This document shows, in pieces, positions 42,583-53,824 of a DNA stretch of 64,000 nucleotides. The notes under the pieces are model-generated. The model did no database searches. It saw only the letters and a program-made list of their open reading frames with translations, and had not been told where the DNA came from. Source of the DNA: Paracoccus versutus. Lineage in GTDB: Bacteria > Pseudomonadota > Alphaproteobacteria > Rhodobacterales > Rhodobacteraceae. Every line of letters starts with the position of its first letter. Position 1 is the stretch's first letter. The stretch lies in the NCBI RefSeq assembly GCF_000763885.1, contig NZ_JRKO01000022.1:1-64000 (forward strand), given 5' to 3'. Made by a program: the position numbers and the translations under genes.

Positions 42583-43719
42583 TCAGCCCAGCAGGCGCTG
42601 CGCCTCCTGGATGGCGAAGCGGTCGGTCATGCCGGCGACGTAGTCCAGCACCACCCGCGCGCGCCCGGTCTCGTCCCCGGCGGCCTCGGCCGCCTCGAAC
42701 CAGGTCGGGGGCATCTTCGAGGGGTCGGCCAGGAACAGCGGGAACAGCCCGTTCAGCATCTCGGTCACGCGCTGCCTTTCCACCACCACCGAGGGGGCGC
42801 GATACATGCGCTGGAACAGGAACAGCTTGATCGCCTTGAGATTCTGGTAAAGCGGCTTGGAAAAGCGGATGATCGGCCCCTCCATGTCGCGGATGTCCTG
42901 CGCGCTTTGCGGCTGCAGGCCGGTCAGGCGGTTCTGCGCCACCGCGATCACATCCTCGACCATCACGCCGAAGACGCGGCGCAGCGCCTCGTGCCGGCGC
43001 CGCATCGGCGCCAGGCCGGGATGCAGGGCATCGACCTCGGCAAAGGCCTCGCCGACGACGGGCAATTGCGCCAGATCGGCCTCGGTGAACAGCCCCGCGC
43101 GCAGCCCGTCATGCAGGTCGTGGTGGTTGTAGGCCACGTCGTCGGCCACCGCCGCCACCTGCGCCTCGGCGCTGGCATTGCTGTGCAGCTCCAGATCCCA
43201 TTCCGCATTCACCTCGGCCAGGGCATAGGGCAATTCGCCGGTCACGGGACCATTATGCTTGGCGATGCCCTCCAGGCTTTCCCAGGTCAGGTTCAGCCCG
43301 TCGAAATCGGCGTAATGCCGTTCCAGCCGGGTTACGATGCGCAGCGCCTGGGCATTGTGGTCGAAGCCGCCATAGGGCGCCATCAGCGCGGCCAGCGCAT
43401 CCTCGCCGGTATGGCCGAAGGGCGGGTGGCCCAGGTCATGCGCCAGCGCCACCGTCTCGGCCAGGTCGGTGTTCAGCCCCAGCGCGCCGGCGATGGTGCG
43501 GGCGACCTGCGCCACCTCGATCGTATGGGTCAGGCGGGTGCGGTAGTAATCCCCCTCGTGCTCGACAAAGACCTGGGTCTTGTGCTTCAGCCGGCGGAAG
43601 GCGCTGGAATGGATGATGCGGTCGCGGTCGCGCTGCCAGGGGCTGCGAAAGGTGGACATGCGCTCGGGCCAGCGGCGGCCGCGGCTGTCTTGGGGCTGGC
43701 AGGCATAGGGTGCCGTCAT
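42583..43719 (-). CDS. dgt: Deoxyguanosinetriphosphate triphosphohydrolase-like protein
   Basis: A 378-residue HD-domain enzyme of the type 2 dGTPase family, which hydrolyses dNTPs to nucleosides and triphosphate. The metal-binding motif is TRLTHTIEVAQVARTIAG then ETVALAHDLGHPPFGHTGEDAL. Ser/Arg motifs at SSAFRRLKHKTQVF begin the family signature. Start ATG 43719. Divergent from erpA; ends 36 bases from the relic CRISPR array. Confidence 0.93.
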   Translation of the reverse strand: MTAPYACQPQDSRGRRWPERMSTFRSPWQRDRDRIIHSSAFRRLKHKTQVFVEHEGDYYRTRLTHTIEVAQVARTIAGALGLNTDLAETVALAHDLGHPPFGHTGEDALAALMAPYGGFDHNAQALRIVTRLERHYADFDGLNLTWESLEGIAKHNGPVTGELPYALAEVNAEWDLELHSNASAEAQVAAVADDVAYNHHDLHDGLRAGLFTEADLAQLPVVGEAFAEVDALHPGLAPMRRRHEALRRVFGVMVEDVIAVAQNRLTGLQPQSAQDIRDMEGPIIRFSKPLYQNLKAIKLFLFQRMYRAPSVVVERQRVTEMLNGLFPLFLADPSKMPPTWFEAAEAAGDETGRARVVLDYVAGMTDRFAIQEAQRLLG

Positions 43720-43794
43720 CTGGTCCTGCGTTCCTTGCGAGGGTTCGGGCCAGAGCCTATATTCCAGACCGGAAGTCGGAAACGGGAACGCCCC

Positions 43795-44130
43795 ATGAAC
43801 ACAGGTCTGAACCTGCCCCCCAAGGTCACCGAACGCGCCTTTGCGCGCCTGGCCGAGATCAACGAAGGCCGCCCCGCCCGGCCCCTGCGGGTCGCGGTCG
43901 CGGGCGGCGGCTGCTCGGGGTTCCAGTATGACATCCGCCTGGACGAGGCGGCCGAGGACGACCTGGTCCTCAGCGGCGCCGGGCAAACCGTCGTGGTCGA
44001 TCCGGTCTCGCTGCCCTTCCTGGCCGGCGCCACCATCGACTTTGCCGACGAATTGATCGGGGCCCGCTTCACCATCGACAACCCCAATGCCAGCGCCTCC
44101 TGCGGCTGCGGCACCTCGTTCTCGATCTGA
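43795..44130 (+). CDS. erpA: Iron-sulfur cluster insertion protein (ErpA/IscA/HesB family)
   Basis: A 111-residue A-type carrier delivering Fe-S clusters to target proteins. The three ligand cysteines are present: Cys40 (GGGCSGFQYD) and Cys103/Cys105 (ASCGCGTSFSI, the C-terminal C-x-C-G motif). Length and motifs match ErpA. GGGAACG precedes the ATG. Followed on the same strand by xth after 57 bases. Role in maturation of essential Fe-S proteins is by family. Confidence 0.93.
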   Translation: MNTGLNLPPKVTERAFARLAEINEGRPARPLRVAVAGGGCSGFQYDIRLDEAAEDDLVLSGAGQTVVVDPVSLPFLAGATIDFADELIGARFTIDNPNASASCGCGTSFSI

Positions 44131-44187
44131 CCGCGGGTTTTCGATCCGGTCTGGCGCGGGCGCGCCGGGCCGGCTAGTCTCGCGCGC

Positions 44188-44973
44188 ATGAAGATCGCGA
44201 CATTCAACATCAACGGCATCCGTGCCCGTATCGAGACCCTGACCGGCTGGCTTGCCGAAGCCCGGCCCGATGTCGTGGTCCTGCAAGAGATCAAGACCCA
44301 GGACGAGGGCTTCCCGCGCGAGCCGATCGCCGATCTGGGCTACAATATCGAAACCCACGGGCAAAAGGGCTTCAACGGCGTGGCCATCCTGTCGAAGCTG
44401 CCGCTCGAGGATGTCAGCCGCGGCCTGCCGGGCGACGACGGCGACGAACAGGCCCGCTATATCGAGGCGACGGTGGTCGGCCATCGCGCGGTGCGCATCT
44501 GCGGGCTTTACCTGCCCAACGGCAATCCGCAGCCGGGGCCGAAATTCGACTACAAGCTGGCCTGGATGGAGCGGCTGCACGCGCGGGCCAGGGCGCTGCT
44601 GGCGACCGAGACGCCGGTGGCGATGCTGGGCGACTACAACGTCATCCCCGAGCCCCGCGACGCCGCCTTCCCGGAAAAATGGCTGGACGATGCGCTGTTC
44701 CAGCCCGAAAGCCGCGCCGCGCTGCGCCGCATCCTGTTCGACGGCTGGGCCGATGCGGTGCGCCTGCGCCATCCGGGCAGCACGCGCGGCCCCTTCACCT
44801 TCTGGGACTACCAGGCGGGCGCCTGGCAAAGGGACAACGGCATCCGCATCGACCACGTGCTGCTGTCGCCGCAGGCCGCCGACCTGCTGATCGACGTCGG
44901 CATCGACCGCGACGAACGCGCCAAGGACAAGCCCAGCGACCACGTCCCGGTCTGGATCGACCTCGACGCCTGA
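44188..44973 (+). CDS. xth: Exodeoxyribonuclease III
   Basis: A 261-residue Mg-dependent AP endonuclease and 3'-5' exonuclease for base-excision repair. Motifs: TFNINGIRARI, LQEIKTQD (metal Glu), GLYLPNGNPQPG, LGDYNVIP (Asp/Asn) and the C-terminal RIDHVLLSPQ and SDHVPVWIDL (catalytic Asp-His). Length is typical. A copy of the interspersed GGTATTTG motif lies 6 bases after its stop. Confidence 0.95.
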   Translation: MKIATFNINGIRARIETLTGWLAEARPDVVVLQEIKTQDEGFPREPIADLGYNIETHGQKGFNGVAILSKLPLEDVSRGLPGDDGDEQARYIEATVVGHRAVRICGLYLPNGNPQPGPKFDYKLAWMERLHARARALLATETPVAMLGDYNVIPEPRDAAFPEKWLDDALFQPESRAALRRILFDGWADAVRLRHPGSTRGPFTFWDYQAGAWQRDNGIRIDHVLLSPQAADLLIDVGIDRDERAKDKPSDHVPVWIDLDA

Positions 44974-44978
44974 TGCGC

Positions 44979-44999
44979 TTCTCCGTTGGACAAATACCC
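44979..44999 (-). repeat. Interspersed GGTATTTG motif, copy 1
   Basis: Minus-strand GGGTATTTGTCC followed by AACGGAGAA, 6 bases after the xth stop. Related copies lie at 50481, 56555, 56621, 61484 and 61527. Confidence 0.65.
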
Positions 45000-45068
45000 A
45001 GGAAACGGCGGAGCGTCCCGGCGTCCGAAGGGTGGTCCCGACGGACAAGGAAACCCGTCAGGGCCCGA

Positions 45069-46151
45069 TCACGAACCGTCCCCGACCAGCCGCGAGCTGT
45101 CGCCCTCGCGCGCGACCGCCAGGGATTGCGCCCGGCCGCTCAGCGCCGCGAACAGTTCCGGGCCGGTGCCGGTCAGCCAGGCCTGCGCCCTGAGCATGCA
45201 GATCTCGTCGTAAAGCGCGGCGCGGCGGTCGGCATCCAGATGCGCCGCCACCTCGTCCAGCAGCAGCACCGGGCTTTCGTCGGCCAGCGCACGGGCATTG
45301 GCCAGGATCAGCGACAGAAGCAGCGCCTTTTGCTCGCCGGTCGAGGACAGGGCGGCGGGCATCGCCTGCGGCCCCCAATGCGCGCCCAGATCGGCGCGGT
45401 GCGGGCCGGTCAGCGTGCGCCCGGCGGCCATGTCGCGGCCGCGCCCCTCGGCCAGCCGGGCGGCGATGCTGTCCGGGTCGGGATCGTCGGCCGCGCCTTC
45501 GCCGGGCAGCAGCACCAGGCTGGCCCAGGGAAAGGCGGTCTCGGCCCCCTGCTGCGCCGCCATGATCCGGGCGATGGCGTCCAGCCGGTTGCGCGTCAGG
45601 GCCGCGCCCGCCTCGGCCATCTGCGCCTCCAGCGCGCGATACCAGCCGGCGTCGCGCACCTCGTCGCGCAGCAGCCGGTTGCGCTCGCGCATGGCCTTGT
45701 CGAAAGCCAGCGCATCCTCGGCATGGCCGGGCGTGAAGCTCAGCGTCACCCGGTCGAGGAAGCGCCGCCGCTGTTCGGGCGCATCCGTCCACAGCCGGTC
45801 CATGGCGGGGGTCAGCCAGATCACCCGCATCAGCCGGCCAAGCGCCAGCTGGGTCGAGGGCTTGTCGTCGATCACCACCTCGCGCGGCTGGCCGGGCAGG
45901 GCGCGGGTCAGCACCTGATGCTGGCCGATCTCGGCCCGGATCTGCCAGCCGACGTCGGGCCCCTTGCGGGCCTGGTCGCCGGGCGCCGCGCCGCGCATGC
46001 CGCGGCCGGGCGACAGCATCGAGACGGCTTCCAGGATATTGGTCTTGCCCGCCCCGTTCGGGCCATGGATGGCGATGGGGCGGCGGTCGGCCTCGATCTC
46101 CAGCCTGGCCCAGCTGCGGAACTGGGTCAGGTGCAGGCGGCTCAGCGTCAC
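45069..46151 (-). CDS. recF: DNA replication and repair protein RecF
   Basis: A 360-residue SMC-like ATPase that loads RecA at gaps with RecO/RecR. The Walker A is GPNGAGKTN (30-38) and the signature region is STGEQKALLLSL, with the Walker B LLLDEVAAHLD after it. GTG start at 46151 overlaps the dnaN stop (GTGA), so it is coupled. It is the third gene of dnaA-dnaN-recF, the conserved replication-initiation order. Confidence 0.96.
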   Translation of the reverse strand: MTLSRLHLTQFRSWARLEIEADRRPIAIHGPNGAGKTNILEAVSMLSPGRGMRGAAPGDQARKGPDVGWQIRAEIGQHQVLTRALPGQPREVVIDDKPSTQLALGRLMRVIWLTPAMDRLWTDAPEQRRRFLDRVTLSFTPGHAEDALAFDKAMRERNRLLRDEVRDAGWYRALEAQMAEAGAALTRNRLDAIARIMAAQQGAETAFPWASLVLLPGEGAADDPDPDSIAARLAEGRGRDMAAGRTLTGPHRADLGAHWGPQAMPAALSSTGEQKALLLSLILANARALADESPVLLLDEVAAHLDADRRAALYDEICMLRAQAWLTGTGPELFAALSGRAQSLAVAREGDSSRLVGDGS

Positions 46152-47266
46152 ACGCGCATCGGCATGACGACATAGACCGCGCTGGTGTCGCCGCCCTCGC
46201 GGATCAGCGCCGCGTCGCCCGAGCCGTTGAACAGGAAGACCGCGTTCTCGCGCTCGATCTGGCTGGCGATCTCGTGCAGGTATTTGGCGTTGAAGCCGAT
46301 CTCCAGCGGCTCGTCGGCATAGGCGACCGGCAGCTCTTCGTCCGCCGCGCCGGCGTCGGGTGCGTTCACCGACAGCACCAGCCGGTCCTCGTCGAGCGAC
46401 AGCTTGACGGCGCGCGAACGCTCGCTGCTGACCGTCGCCACCCGGTCCACCGCCTTGGCGAAATCGCCGGCATCGACTTCCAGCTTGCGGGTATTGCCCG
46501 AGGGGATCACGCGGGAATAATCCGGGAAGGTGCCGTCGATCACCTTCGAGGTCAGCGTGATCGTCGGCGTGGCGAAACGCACCTTGGTCTCGCTGACCGA
46601 GACGGCGATCTCGGCCTCGTCATCGTCCAGAAGCTTGCGCAGCTCGGCCACGGTCTTGCGCGGCACGATCACGCCGGGCATGTCCTCGGCCCCGGCGGGC
46701 AGCGGCGCGTCGATCCGCGCCAGCCTGTGGCCGTCGGTCGCGACGCAGCGCAGGCTGGGCCCGTCCTCGGCCTGCGCGACATGCATGTAGACGCCGTTCA
46801 GGTAATAGCGGGTCTCTTCGTTCGAGATGGCGAATTTCGACTTGTCGAACAGCCGCCGCAGCACCGCCGCGGGGGCCGAGAAATTCGCGCTGTATTCCGA
46901 CGAGGACATGACCGGGAAATCCTCGCGCGGCAGGGTCGCCAGGCTGAAGTTCGACCGCCCCGCCTGCACCGAAAGCCGCCCCGAGGCGGCATCCAGGCTA
47001 AGCTGCACCAGCGCGCCGTCCGGCAGCTTGCGGGCGATGTCGTTCAGCATCCCGGCCGAGACGGTGGTGGCGCCGGGCCGTTCGACCTGCGCCGTGGCGC
47101 GGTCCACGATCTCGGTATCCAGGTCGGTTGCGCGGAAGCTGACGCCGTCCGGCGCGGCCTCGATCAGCACGTTGGCAAGGATCGGGATGGTGTTGCGGCG
47201 TTCGACCACGGACTGGGCCTGGGAAACGGCTTTCACCAGATCGGCACGTTCGATCGAAAATTTCAT
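46148..47266 (-). CDS. dnaN: DNA polymerase III beta sliding clamp
   Basis: A 372-residue ring-forming clamp that tethers DNA polymerase III to DNA. Three clamp domains are visible, starting MKFSIERADLVKAVSQAQSV and ending with the C-terminal motif ALIREGGDTSAVYVVMPMRV. The hydrophobic cleft residues lie in the second and third domains. An upstream TTG would add two residues; ATG 47266 is used. Sits 92 bases from dnaA and overlaps recF. Confidence 0.97.
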   Translation of the reverse strand: MKFSIERADLVKAVSQAQSVVERRNTIPILANVLIEAAPDGVSFRATDLDTEIVDRATAQVERPGATTVSAGMLNDIARKLPDGALVQLSLDAASGRLSVQAGRSNFSLATLPREDFPVMSSSEYSANFSAPAAVLRRLFDKSKFAISNEETRYYLNGVYMHVAQAEDGPSLRCVATDGHRLARIDAPLPAGAEDMPGVIVPRKTVAELRKLLDDDEAEIAVSVSETKVRFATPTITLTSKVIDGTFPDYSRVIPSGNTRKLEVDAGDFAKAVDRVATVSSERSRAVKLSLDEDRLVLSVNAPDAGAADEELPVAYADEPLEIGFNAKYLHEIASQIERENAVFLFNGSGDAALIREGGDTSAVYVVMPMRV

Positions 47267-47358
47267 GGTCAACCCTTATGTCGTTCTGGCCTCGTCCCGC
47301 ACCCGGCGACGCGGGGCGCCAATGTGGCACAATCCCGCGCAAGGTCAAGCAGATGCGT

Positions 47359-48732
<1,374 letters not shown>

Positions 48733-49145
48733 GCCGCCGGCATTTTCCGGCGTGAGGCGATTCGGTGCCGCGGCCTGAACGCAATACGTTTCGGCAACAA
48801 GAAGACCCCGCCGCCAAGGCGACGCATGGGCCATCTTGCGGCCGAAACTTGCAGACACGCAGCGCAGTCCGGTGGCAGCCGGCTTACGCTTCATCGGTAG
48901 CGGATCTTGTCCGATCCTGCTGCCACCCTGCCTGTCGGCGGCACGGCCGACGGTTCAGGGCATGTCCCCCAGGCGCGACGGTGAATCGCAGGGAACAAGC
49001 TAGCAAGAACCGCGCCCGGCCAGCAACCGATCTTCGCGCTTGACAGTCACTTTGCCTGATCGAATCTCGCGGCCCGGCGGTAAGGGGAGGGCAGGGACGA
49101 AAATGCTGAAAAGCCAAGGAAAAACCACGGCTTCCTTATGCGAAA
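48733..49145. other. Region between dnaA and rpsT
   Basis: This 410-base stretch should hold the dnaA promoter and, in some bacteria, the origin. I see no clear TTATCCACA-type DnaA boxes and no AT-rich unwinding tract, so I do not call oriC. A GGGAACAAG stretch near 48989 is the only stress-like half site and has no partner. Confidence 0.4.
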
Positions 49146-49170
49146 GGGCGCGCCTGGATAGAGCGCGCCC
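49146..49170 (-). terminator. rpsT terminator
   Basis: Perfect 8-bp stem GGGCGCGC / GCGCGCCC with a 9-nt loop about 40 bases after the rpsT stop, followed on the minus strand by TTTCGCATAAGG. Confidence 0.7.
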
Positions 49171-49211
49171 CTGGTGGATTCCACCGATAGTTGCGAAAAT
49201 GCCGCAGCGGC

Positions 49212-49481
49212 TCAGGCGGTGCCCAGGGCCTTAACGCGGGCCGCGAGGCGCGACATCTTGCGCGAGGCGGTGTTCTTGTGGATGACGCCCTTGGTCACGC
49301 CGCGCATCAGTTCGGGCTGGGCATTCTTCAGCGCTTCGCGGGCGATTTCGGCATTGCCGCCGGCGATGGCTTCCTCGACCTTGCGCAGGAAGGTGCGGAT
49401 GCGCGAGCGGCGGGCCTTGTTGACGGCGGTGCGGCGCTCGATCTGGCGGGCGCGCTTTTTCGACTGGGGCGTATTGGCCAT
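49212..49481 (-). CDS. rpsT: 30S ribosomal protein S20
   Basis: An 89-residue, strongly basic helical protein of the small ribosomal subunit that binds 16S rRNA. Features: [17 protein letters not shown] at the start, [19 protein letters not shown] and the C-terminal [19 protein letters not shown]. Upstream of dnaA on the same strand, as in most Rhodobacterales. A hairpin terminator follows. Confidence 0.97.
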   Translation of the reverse strand: MANTPQSKKRARQIERRTAVNKARRSRIRTFLRKVEEAIAGGNAEIAREALKNAQPELMRGVTKGVIHKNTASRKMSRLAARVKALGTA

Positions 49482-49633
49482 GGGTGCGGTCCTATCTGTT
49501 CTTCATGTCTCGGTTGCGCAAAGCCCATGGCGCCGTCCGCAGAAACGGACGGTCATGATTCTTGCCTTAAGCGGGCCCACGCGCATGTAGCCCGGCCCTA
49601 TACAGTGGACCGGCCCCGATGCCAAGCGCCAAA

Positions 49634-50410
49634 TCAACGGTCGCGGAACTGCGGCTCGCGCTTTTCCAGAAAGGCGGCCATGCCCTCCTTCTGGTCCTCG
49701 GTGGCAAACAGCGCCTGGAAGCTGCGGCGCTCGAACAGGATGCCCTCGCGCAGGGTGGTCTCATAGGCGCGGTTCACCGCCTCCTTGGCGGCCATGACGG
49801 CGATCTGGCCCTTCTCGGCGATCTTGCGGGCCGCGGCCAGCGCCTCGGGGATCAGCTTCGCGGCCGGCACGACGCGGCTCACCAGCCCCGAGCGCTCGGC
49901 CTCGGCCGCATCCATGAAGCGGCCGGTCAGGTGCATCTCCATCGATTTCGACTTGCCGACGAAACGGGTCAGCCGCTGGGTGCCGCCGATGCCGGCGATC
50001 ACGCCCAGGTTGATCTCGGGCTGGCCGAACTTGGCGTTGTCGGCGCAGATGATGAAGTCGCAGGCCATGGCCAGCTCGCACCCGCCCCCCAGCGCATAGC
50101 CCGAGACTGCGGCGATGATCGGCTTGCGCGTCGCGGTGATGCGGTCGATCTCGGGGCCGAACAGCTCTTCGGCATAGACGTCGACAAAGCTCTTGCTGGA
50201 CATTTCCTTGATGTCGGCGCCGGCGGCAAAGGCCTTTTCAGTGCCGGTCAGGACGACGCAGCGCACCTTCTCGTTCCGGTCGGCCTCGGCCAGCGCATCG
50301 CCCAACTCGCCCAGAAGCTGCGCGTTCAGTGCATTCAGCGCCTCGGGCCGGTTCAGCCGGATCAGCGCCACATAATCGTCGATCTCGACGGTGAGGGTCT
50401 GGTAAGCCAT
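49634..50410 (-). CDS. Enoyl-CoA hydratase
   Basis: A 258-residue crotonase-fold enzyme adding water to trans-2-enoyl-CoA in beta-oxidation. The oxyanion-hole residues are in AFAAGADIKEM and SGYALGGGCELAMACD. The catalytic glutamates lie in GGCELA and near PEINLGVIAGIGGTQRL. Start ATG 50410. Its place upstream of rpsT-dnaA is conserved in the order Rhodobacterales. Transcribed from a gap that also holds interspersed-motif copy 2. Confidence 0.94.
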   Translation of the reverse strand: MAYQTLTVEIDDYVALIRLNRPEALNALNAQLLGELGDALAEADRNEKVRCVVLTGTEKAFAAGADIKEMSSKSFVDVYAEELFGPEIDRITATRKPIIAAVSGYALGGGCELAMACDFIICADNAKFGQPEINLGVIAGIGGTQRLTRFVGKSKSMEMHLTGRFMDAAEAERSGLVSRVVPAAKLIPEALAAARKIAEKGQIAVMAAKEAVNRAYETTLREGILFERRSFQALFATEDQKEGMAAFLEKREPQFRDR

Positions 50411-50480
50411 CGACTCTTCGCCTTTCGCAAGCAAGTTGACCGCGACTCGTAACAAATGCGCGAGGCCAAGGCCAGCGCGC

Positions 50481-50503
50481 TTCTCTGTTGTCCAAATACC
50501 CCC
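50481..50503 (-). repeat. Interspersed GGTATTTG motif, copy 2
   Basis: Minus-strand GGGGGTATTTGGAC followed by AACAGAGAA, in the gap between the enoyl-CoA hydratase start and the mutM stop. Same core as the copies at 44979, 56555 and 61484. Confidence 0.65.
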
Positions 50504-50529
50504 GCCGGAGGCAGCGGCCGGCGGCGGCT

Positions 50530-51375
50530 TCACCTCTGGCAGAGCGGGCAGAAAAAGCTGGACCGGCCGGATTGGACGATGCGCTGCACCGCGCCCGCGC
50601 AGCCCGGCGTCGGGCAGGGCGCGCCCTCGCGGCCATAGACGCGGAAGGAATGCTGGAAATAGCCCAGCTCGCCCGTCGCCTGCCGGTGGTCGCGCAGGGA
50701 CGATCCCCCGGCCGCGATCGCCTCTTCCAGCACGGCGCGGACATGGCCGACCAGCGCCGCCAGCTCGGGGGCGGCGACCGCTCCGGCCAGCCGGCGCGGG
50801 TCGATGCCGGCGCGATGCAGCGCCTCCGAGACGTAGATATTGCCCAGCCCCGCCACGATTCGCTGGTCGAGCAGCGCCGCCTTGACCGGCGTGCGCCGCC
50901 CGGCCAGGGCCCGCCCCAGTGCCTCGGGGGTGAAGGCGTCGGACAGGGGCTCGGGCCCCAGATGCGCCAGCAGCGGATGGGTCGCGCCCGGCCCCACCAG
51001 GTCCACCATGCCGAATCGCCGCGCGTCGTTGAAGGTGATGCGCGTGCCTTGGTCGGTCCAGATCACCACATGGTCGTGGCGCGGCAGGATCGCCGGGTCG
51101 CGGTGGAACTCGCCCTGGCTTTCCCCCTCGATCAGCATCCGCCCCGACATGCCCAGGTGCAAAAGCAGGCTGCCGCGATCCTCCAGCTCGGCCAGGATGT
51201 ATTTCGAGCGCCGCCGCAGCCGCGTCACCCGCGCCCCGGTCAGCACCTGCACCAGGTCCGGCGGCAGCGGCCAGCGCAGGTCGGGGCGGCGGGCCTCGGC
51301 GCGGGCGATCACGCGGCCTTCAAGATGCGGCTCAAGGCCGCGCCGGACGGTTTCGACCTCTGGCAGTTCTGGCAT
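50530..51375 (-). CDS. mutM: Formamidopyrimidine-DNA glycosylase
   Basis: A 281-residue bifunctional glycosylase/AP lyase removing 8-oxoguanine and other oxidised purines. Pro2/Glu3 are the nucleophile and acid ([18 protein letters not shown]). The helix-two-turn-helix and the C-terminal zinc finger (CPTPGC ... CPLCQR) are intact. KNADLR-type residues occur at [22 protein letters not shown]. Divergent from ubiE across a 98-base gap. Confidence 0.96.
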   Translation of the reverse strand: MPELPEVETVRRGLEPHLEGRVIARAEARRPDLRWPLPPDLVQVLTGARVTRLRRRSKYILAELEDRGSLLLHLGMSGRMLIEGESQGEFHRDPAILPRHDHVVIWTDQGTRITFNDARRFGMVDLVGPGATHPLLAHLGPEPLSDAFTPEALGRALAGRRTPVKAALLDQRIVAGLGNIYVSEALHRAGIDPRRLAGAVAAPELAALVGHVRAVLEEAIAAGGSSLRDHRQATGELGYFQHSFRVYGREGAPCPTPGCAGAVQRIVQSGRSSFFCPLCQR

Positions 51376-51473
51376 TTTCTTCCCGTTCGTCGCATGGTGC
51401 GGCCGCGGCCTTGCTATGGCGCGCGGCGCGCTTTCGGACTATCTGGGCGCGAAACGACGGATGGACAAGCGAC

Positions 51474-52226
51474 ATGACCCCTGACGAGCCAAAGCAGACC
51501 CATTTCGGCTTCCGCACCGTGGCCGAGACGGACAAGGCCGGGCTGGTCCATGGCGTCTTCTCGCGCGTGGCCTCGCGCTATGACGTGATGAACGACCTGA
51601 TGAGCGGGGGCATCCATCGCATCTGGAAGACCGCGATGATGGACTGGCTGGCGCCGCGCGACGGCCAGCACCTCCTGGACGTGGCCGGCGGCACCGGCGA
51701 CATCGCCTTCCGCTTCCTGGAGCGCGCGCCGGGCGCCCGCGTCACCGTCTGCGACATGACCGAGTCGATGCTGGTCGAGGGCCGCAAGCGTGCCGAGGCC
51801 GGCCAGCTCGCCTCGCGCCTCGCCTGGGTGACGGGCGACGCGATGCAGCTGCCCTTCGCCGACGACAGCTTCGACCGCTACACGATCAGCTTCGGCATCC
51901 GCAACGTCACCCGCATCCCCGACGCCCTGGCCGAGGCGCGCCGCGTGCTGCGCCCCGGCGGGCGGCTGATGGTGCTGGAGTTCAGCCAGATGCCGGTGCC
52001 GATGCTGCAATGGCTCTATGACCGCTACAGCTTCAACGTGATCCCGGTCATGGGCCAGATCGTTGCCAACGACCGCGACAGCTACCAGTATCTGGTCGAA
52101 TCCATCCGCAAGTTCCCCGACCAGGAAACCTTTGCCGCCATGATCCGCGAGGCGGGCTTCGGCCGCGTGCAATGGCGCAACCTGTCCATGGGCATCGCCG
52201 CGCTGCATTCGGGCTGGAAGCTGTAA
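51474..52226 (+). CDS. ubiE: Ubiquinone/menaquinone biosynthesis C-methyltransferase UbiE
   Basis: A 250-residue SAM-dependent C-methyltransferase of ubiquinone biosynthesis. The SAM motif I is [17 protein letters not shown]; motifs II-III fit ([30 protein letters not shown]). The [34 protein letters not shown] start is the UbiE/COQ5 signature. It is 2 bases before ubiB, so the two form an operon. Confidence 0.97.
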   Translation: MTPDEPKQTHFGFRTVAETDKAGLVHGVFSRVASRYDVMNDLMSGGIHRIWKTAMMDWLAPRDGQHLLDVAGGTGDIAFRFLERAPGARVTVCDMTESMLVEGRKRAEAGQLASRLAWVTGDAMQLPFADDSFDRYTISFGIRNVTRIPDALAEARRVLRPGGRLMVLEFSQMPVPMLQWLYDRYSFNVIPVMGQIVANDRDSYQYLVESIRKFPDQETFAAMIREAGFGRVQWRNLSMGIAALHSGWKL

Positions 52227-52228
52227 CG

Positions 52229-53764
52229 ATGCGCGGCCCGCACAACATCTGGCGCCTGATCCGCACCGGCGCCACCTTCGAGCGCACGGGCGCGATGAAG
52301 GTCGCGCTGGACGCGGCGAACGCGCCCGCCGGCATCCGCGTCGCCGCCCGCATCCTGGGCTGGCCCTTCGCCTGGCTCGGCTACAAGGGCGACCCGGCGC
52401 TGCCGCCCGTCACCCGCGCCATCACCGCGCTGGGGCCGGCCTATGTGAAATTCGGCCAGATCCTGTCGACCCGGCCGGACGTGGTGGGCGTGGAGCTGGC
52501 CAACCAGCTTTCCATGCTCCAGGATCGGCTGGCGCCCTTTGCGCAGGAACAGGCGCGCCGCACCGTCGCCGCCGAGCTGGGCCGCCCGGTCGAGGCGCTG
52601 TTCAGCGAGTTCTCCGAGCCGGTGGCCGCCGCCTCGATCGCGCAGGTCCATCGCGCGCGGCGGCTGGACAATGGCCGCGAGGTGGCGGTCAAGGTGCTGC
52701 GGCCCGGCATCGAATCGGCCTTTCGCCGCGACATCGACGCCTTCCATTTCGCCGCCGGCATGATGGAGCGGCTGTCGCCCTCGACCCGCCGGCTGCGGCC
52801 GCGCGACGTGGTCGCCCATTTCGAATCGGTGGTGACTGGAGAGCTGGACCTGCGGCTCGAGGCTGCCTCGGCCTCGGAATTTGCCGAGAACACGTCGGGG
52901 GACGAGGGGATGGCGGTGCCCGCCCCCTATTGGCACCTCAGCGCGCGGCGCGTGCTGACCACCGACTGGGCCGAGGGCGTGCCGATGGGCGATGTCGCGG
53001 CGCTGCGGGCGGCCGGGCACGACCTGCCGACGATCGGCGCGCGGGTGCTGCAGCTTTTCCTGCGCCACGCGCTGCGCGACGGCTATTTCCACGCCGACAT
53101 GCACCAGGGCAACCTGAAGGTGGCCAGGAACGGCGACATCGTCATCTATGACTTCGGCATCATGGGCGAGATCGACGAATACACCCGCCGCGTCTATGCC
53201 GAGATCCTGATGGGCTTCATCCGCCGCGACTACGAACGCGTCGCGCGGGTGCATTTCGAGGCAGGCTACGTGCCGCGCGACCGCGACATCAAGGAATTCG
53301 CCCGTGCCCTGCGCGCCGTGGGCGAGCCGATCTTCGGCGCCGATGCCAGCCGCATCTCGATGGCCAACCTGCTGGCCTATCTGTTCGAAGTGACCGAGCG
53401 CTTCGGCATGGCCACGCGGACCGAACTGATCCTGCTGCAACGCACCATGGTCGTGGTCGAGGGTGTGGCGCGCTCGCTCGATCCGCAGATCAACATGTGG
53501 GAAGTCGCCAAGCCGGTGGTGGAAAGCTACATCCGCGACAACCTGGGCCCGCATGCGGCGGTGCGCGACCTGACGCGGGCGGCGCAGGTTCTGGGGCGCT
53601 TCGCGCCGCTTCTGCCGGAATACCTGGAGCGTCGGATGCCCGAGCTGCTGCGCGAACCGCCGCCCCCGCCCGAGCCGCGCCGGCGTCCGGGCCTTGTCGC
53701 CGGCATGGCGCTGGGCGCCGTCGTTGCCCTGGCGGGCGCGGCCTTCGGCGCATGGCTGGGGTAA
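52229..53764 (+). CDS. ubiB: Ubiquinone biosynthesis protein kinase-like UbiB
   Basis: A 511-residue atypical kinase/ATPase needed for ubiquinone synthesis (ABC1/ADCK family). The KxGQ motif is in YVKFGQILSTRPD, followed by the AAAS Ala-rich loop in EPVAAASIAQVHRA, VAVKVLRPGI (ATP lysine) and FHADMHQGNLKV with YDFGIMGE (metal site). Two C-terminal membrane helices are present, one ending ALAGAAFGAWLG. Starts 2 bases after ubiE. Confidence 0.96.
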   Translation: MRGPHNIWRLIRTGATFERTGAMKVALDAANAPAGIRVAARILGWPFAWLGYKGDPALPPVTRAITALGPAYVKFGQILSTRPDVVGVELANQLSMLQDRLAPFAQEQARRTVAAELGRPVEALFSEFSEPVAAASIAQVHRARRLDNGREVAVKVLRPGIESAFRRDIDAFHFAAGMMERLSPSTRRLRPRDVVAHFESVVTGELDLRLEAASASEFAENTSGDEGMAVPAPYWHLSARRVLTTDWAEGVPMGDVAALRAAGHDLPTIGARVLQLFLRHALRDGYFHADMHQGNLKVARNGDIVIYDFGIMGEIDEYTRRVYAEILMGFIRRDYERVARVHFEAGYVPRDRDIKEFARALRAVGEPIFGADASRISMANLLAYLFEVTERFGMATRTELILLQRTMVVVEGVARSLDPQINMWEVAKPVVESYIRDNLGPHAAVRDLTRAAQVLGRFAPLLPEYLERRMPELLREPPPPPEPRRRPGLVAGMALGAVVALAGAAFGAWLG

Positions 53765-53781
53765 GATGCCGCCCGGCCACC

Positions 53782-53805
53782 GCCGGGGCTTGAGCGCGCC
53801 CCGGC
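53782..53805 (+). terminator. ubiE-ubiB terminator
   Basis: Perfect 8-bp stem GCCGGGGC / GCCCCGGC with an 8-nt loop beginning 17 bases after the ubiB stop, followed by TTTCG. Confidence 0.6.
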
Positions 53806-53824
53806 TTTCGCCTAACGCTGTCGC

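Noticed and set aside
48733..49211. Chromosome origin beside dnaA
   Set aside because: No DnaA-box cluster or AT-rich unwinding region seen. In many alphaproteobacteria the origin is not next to dnaA.
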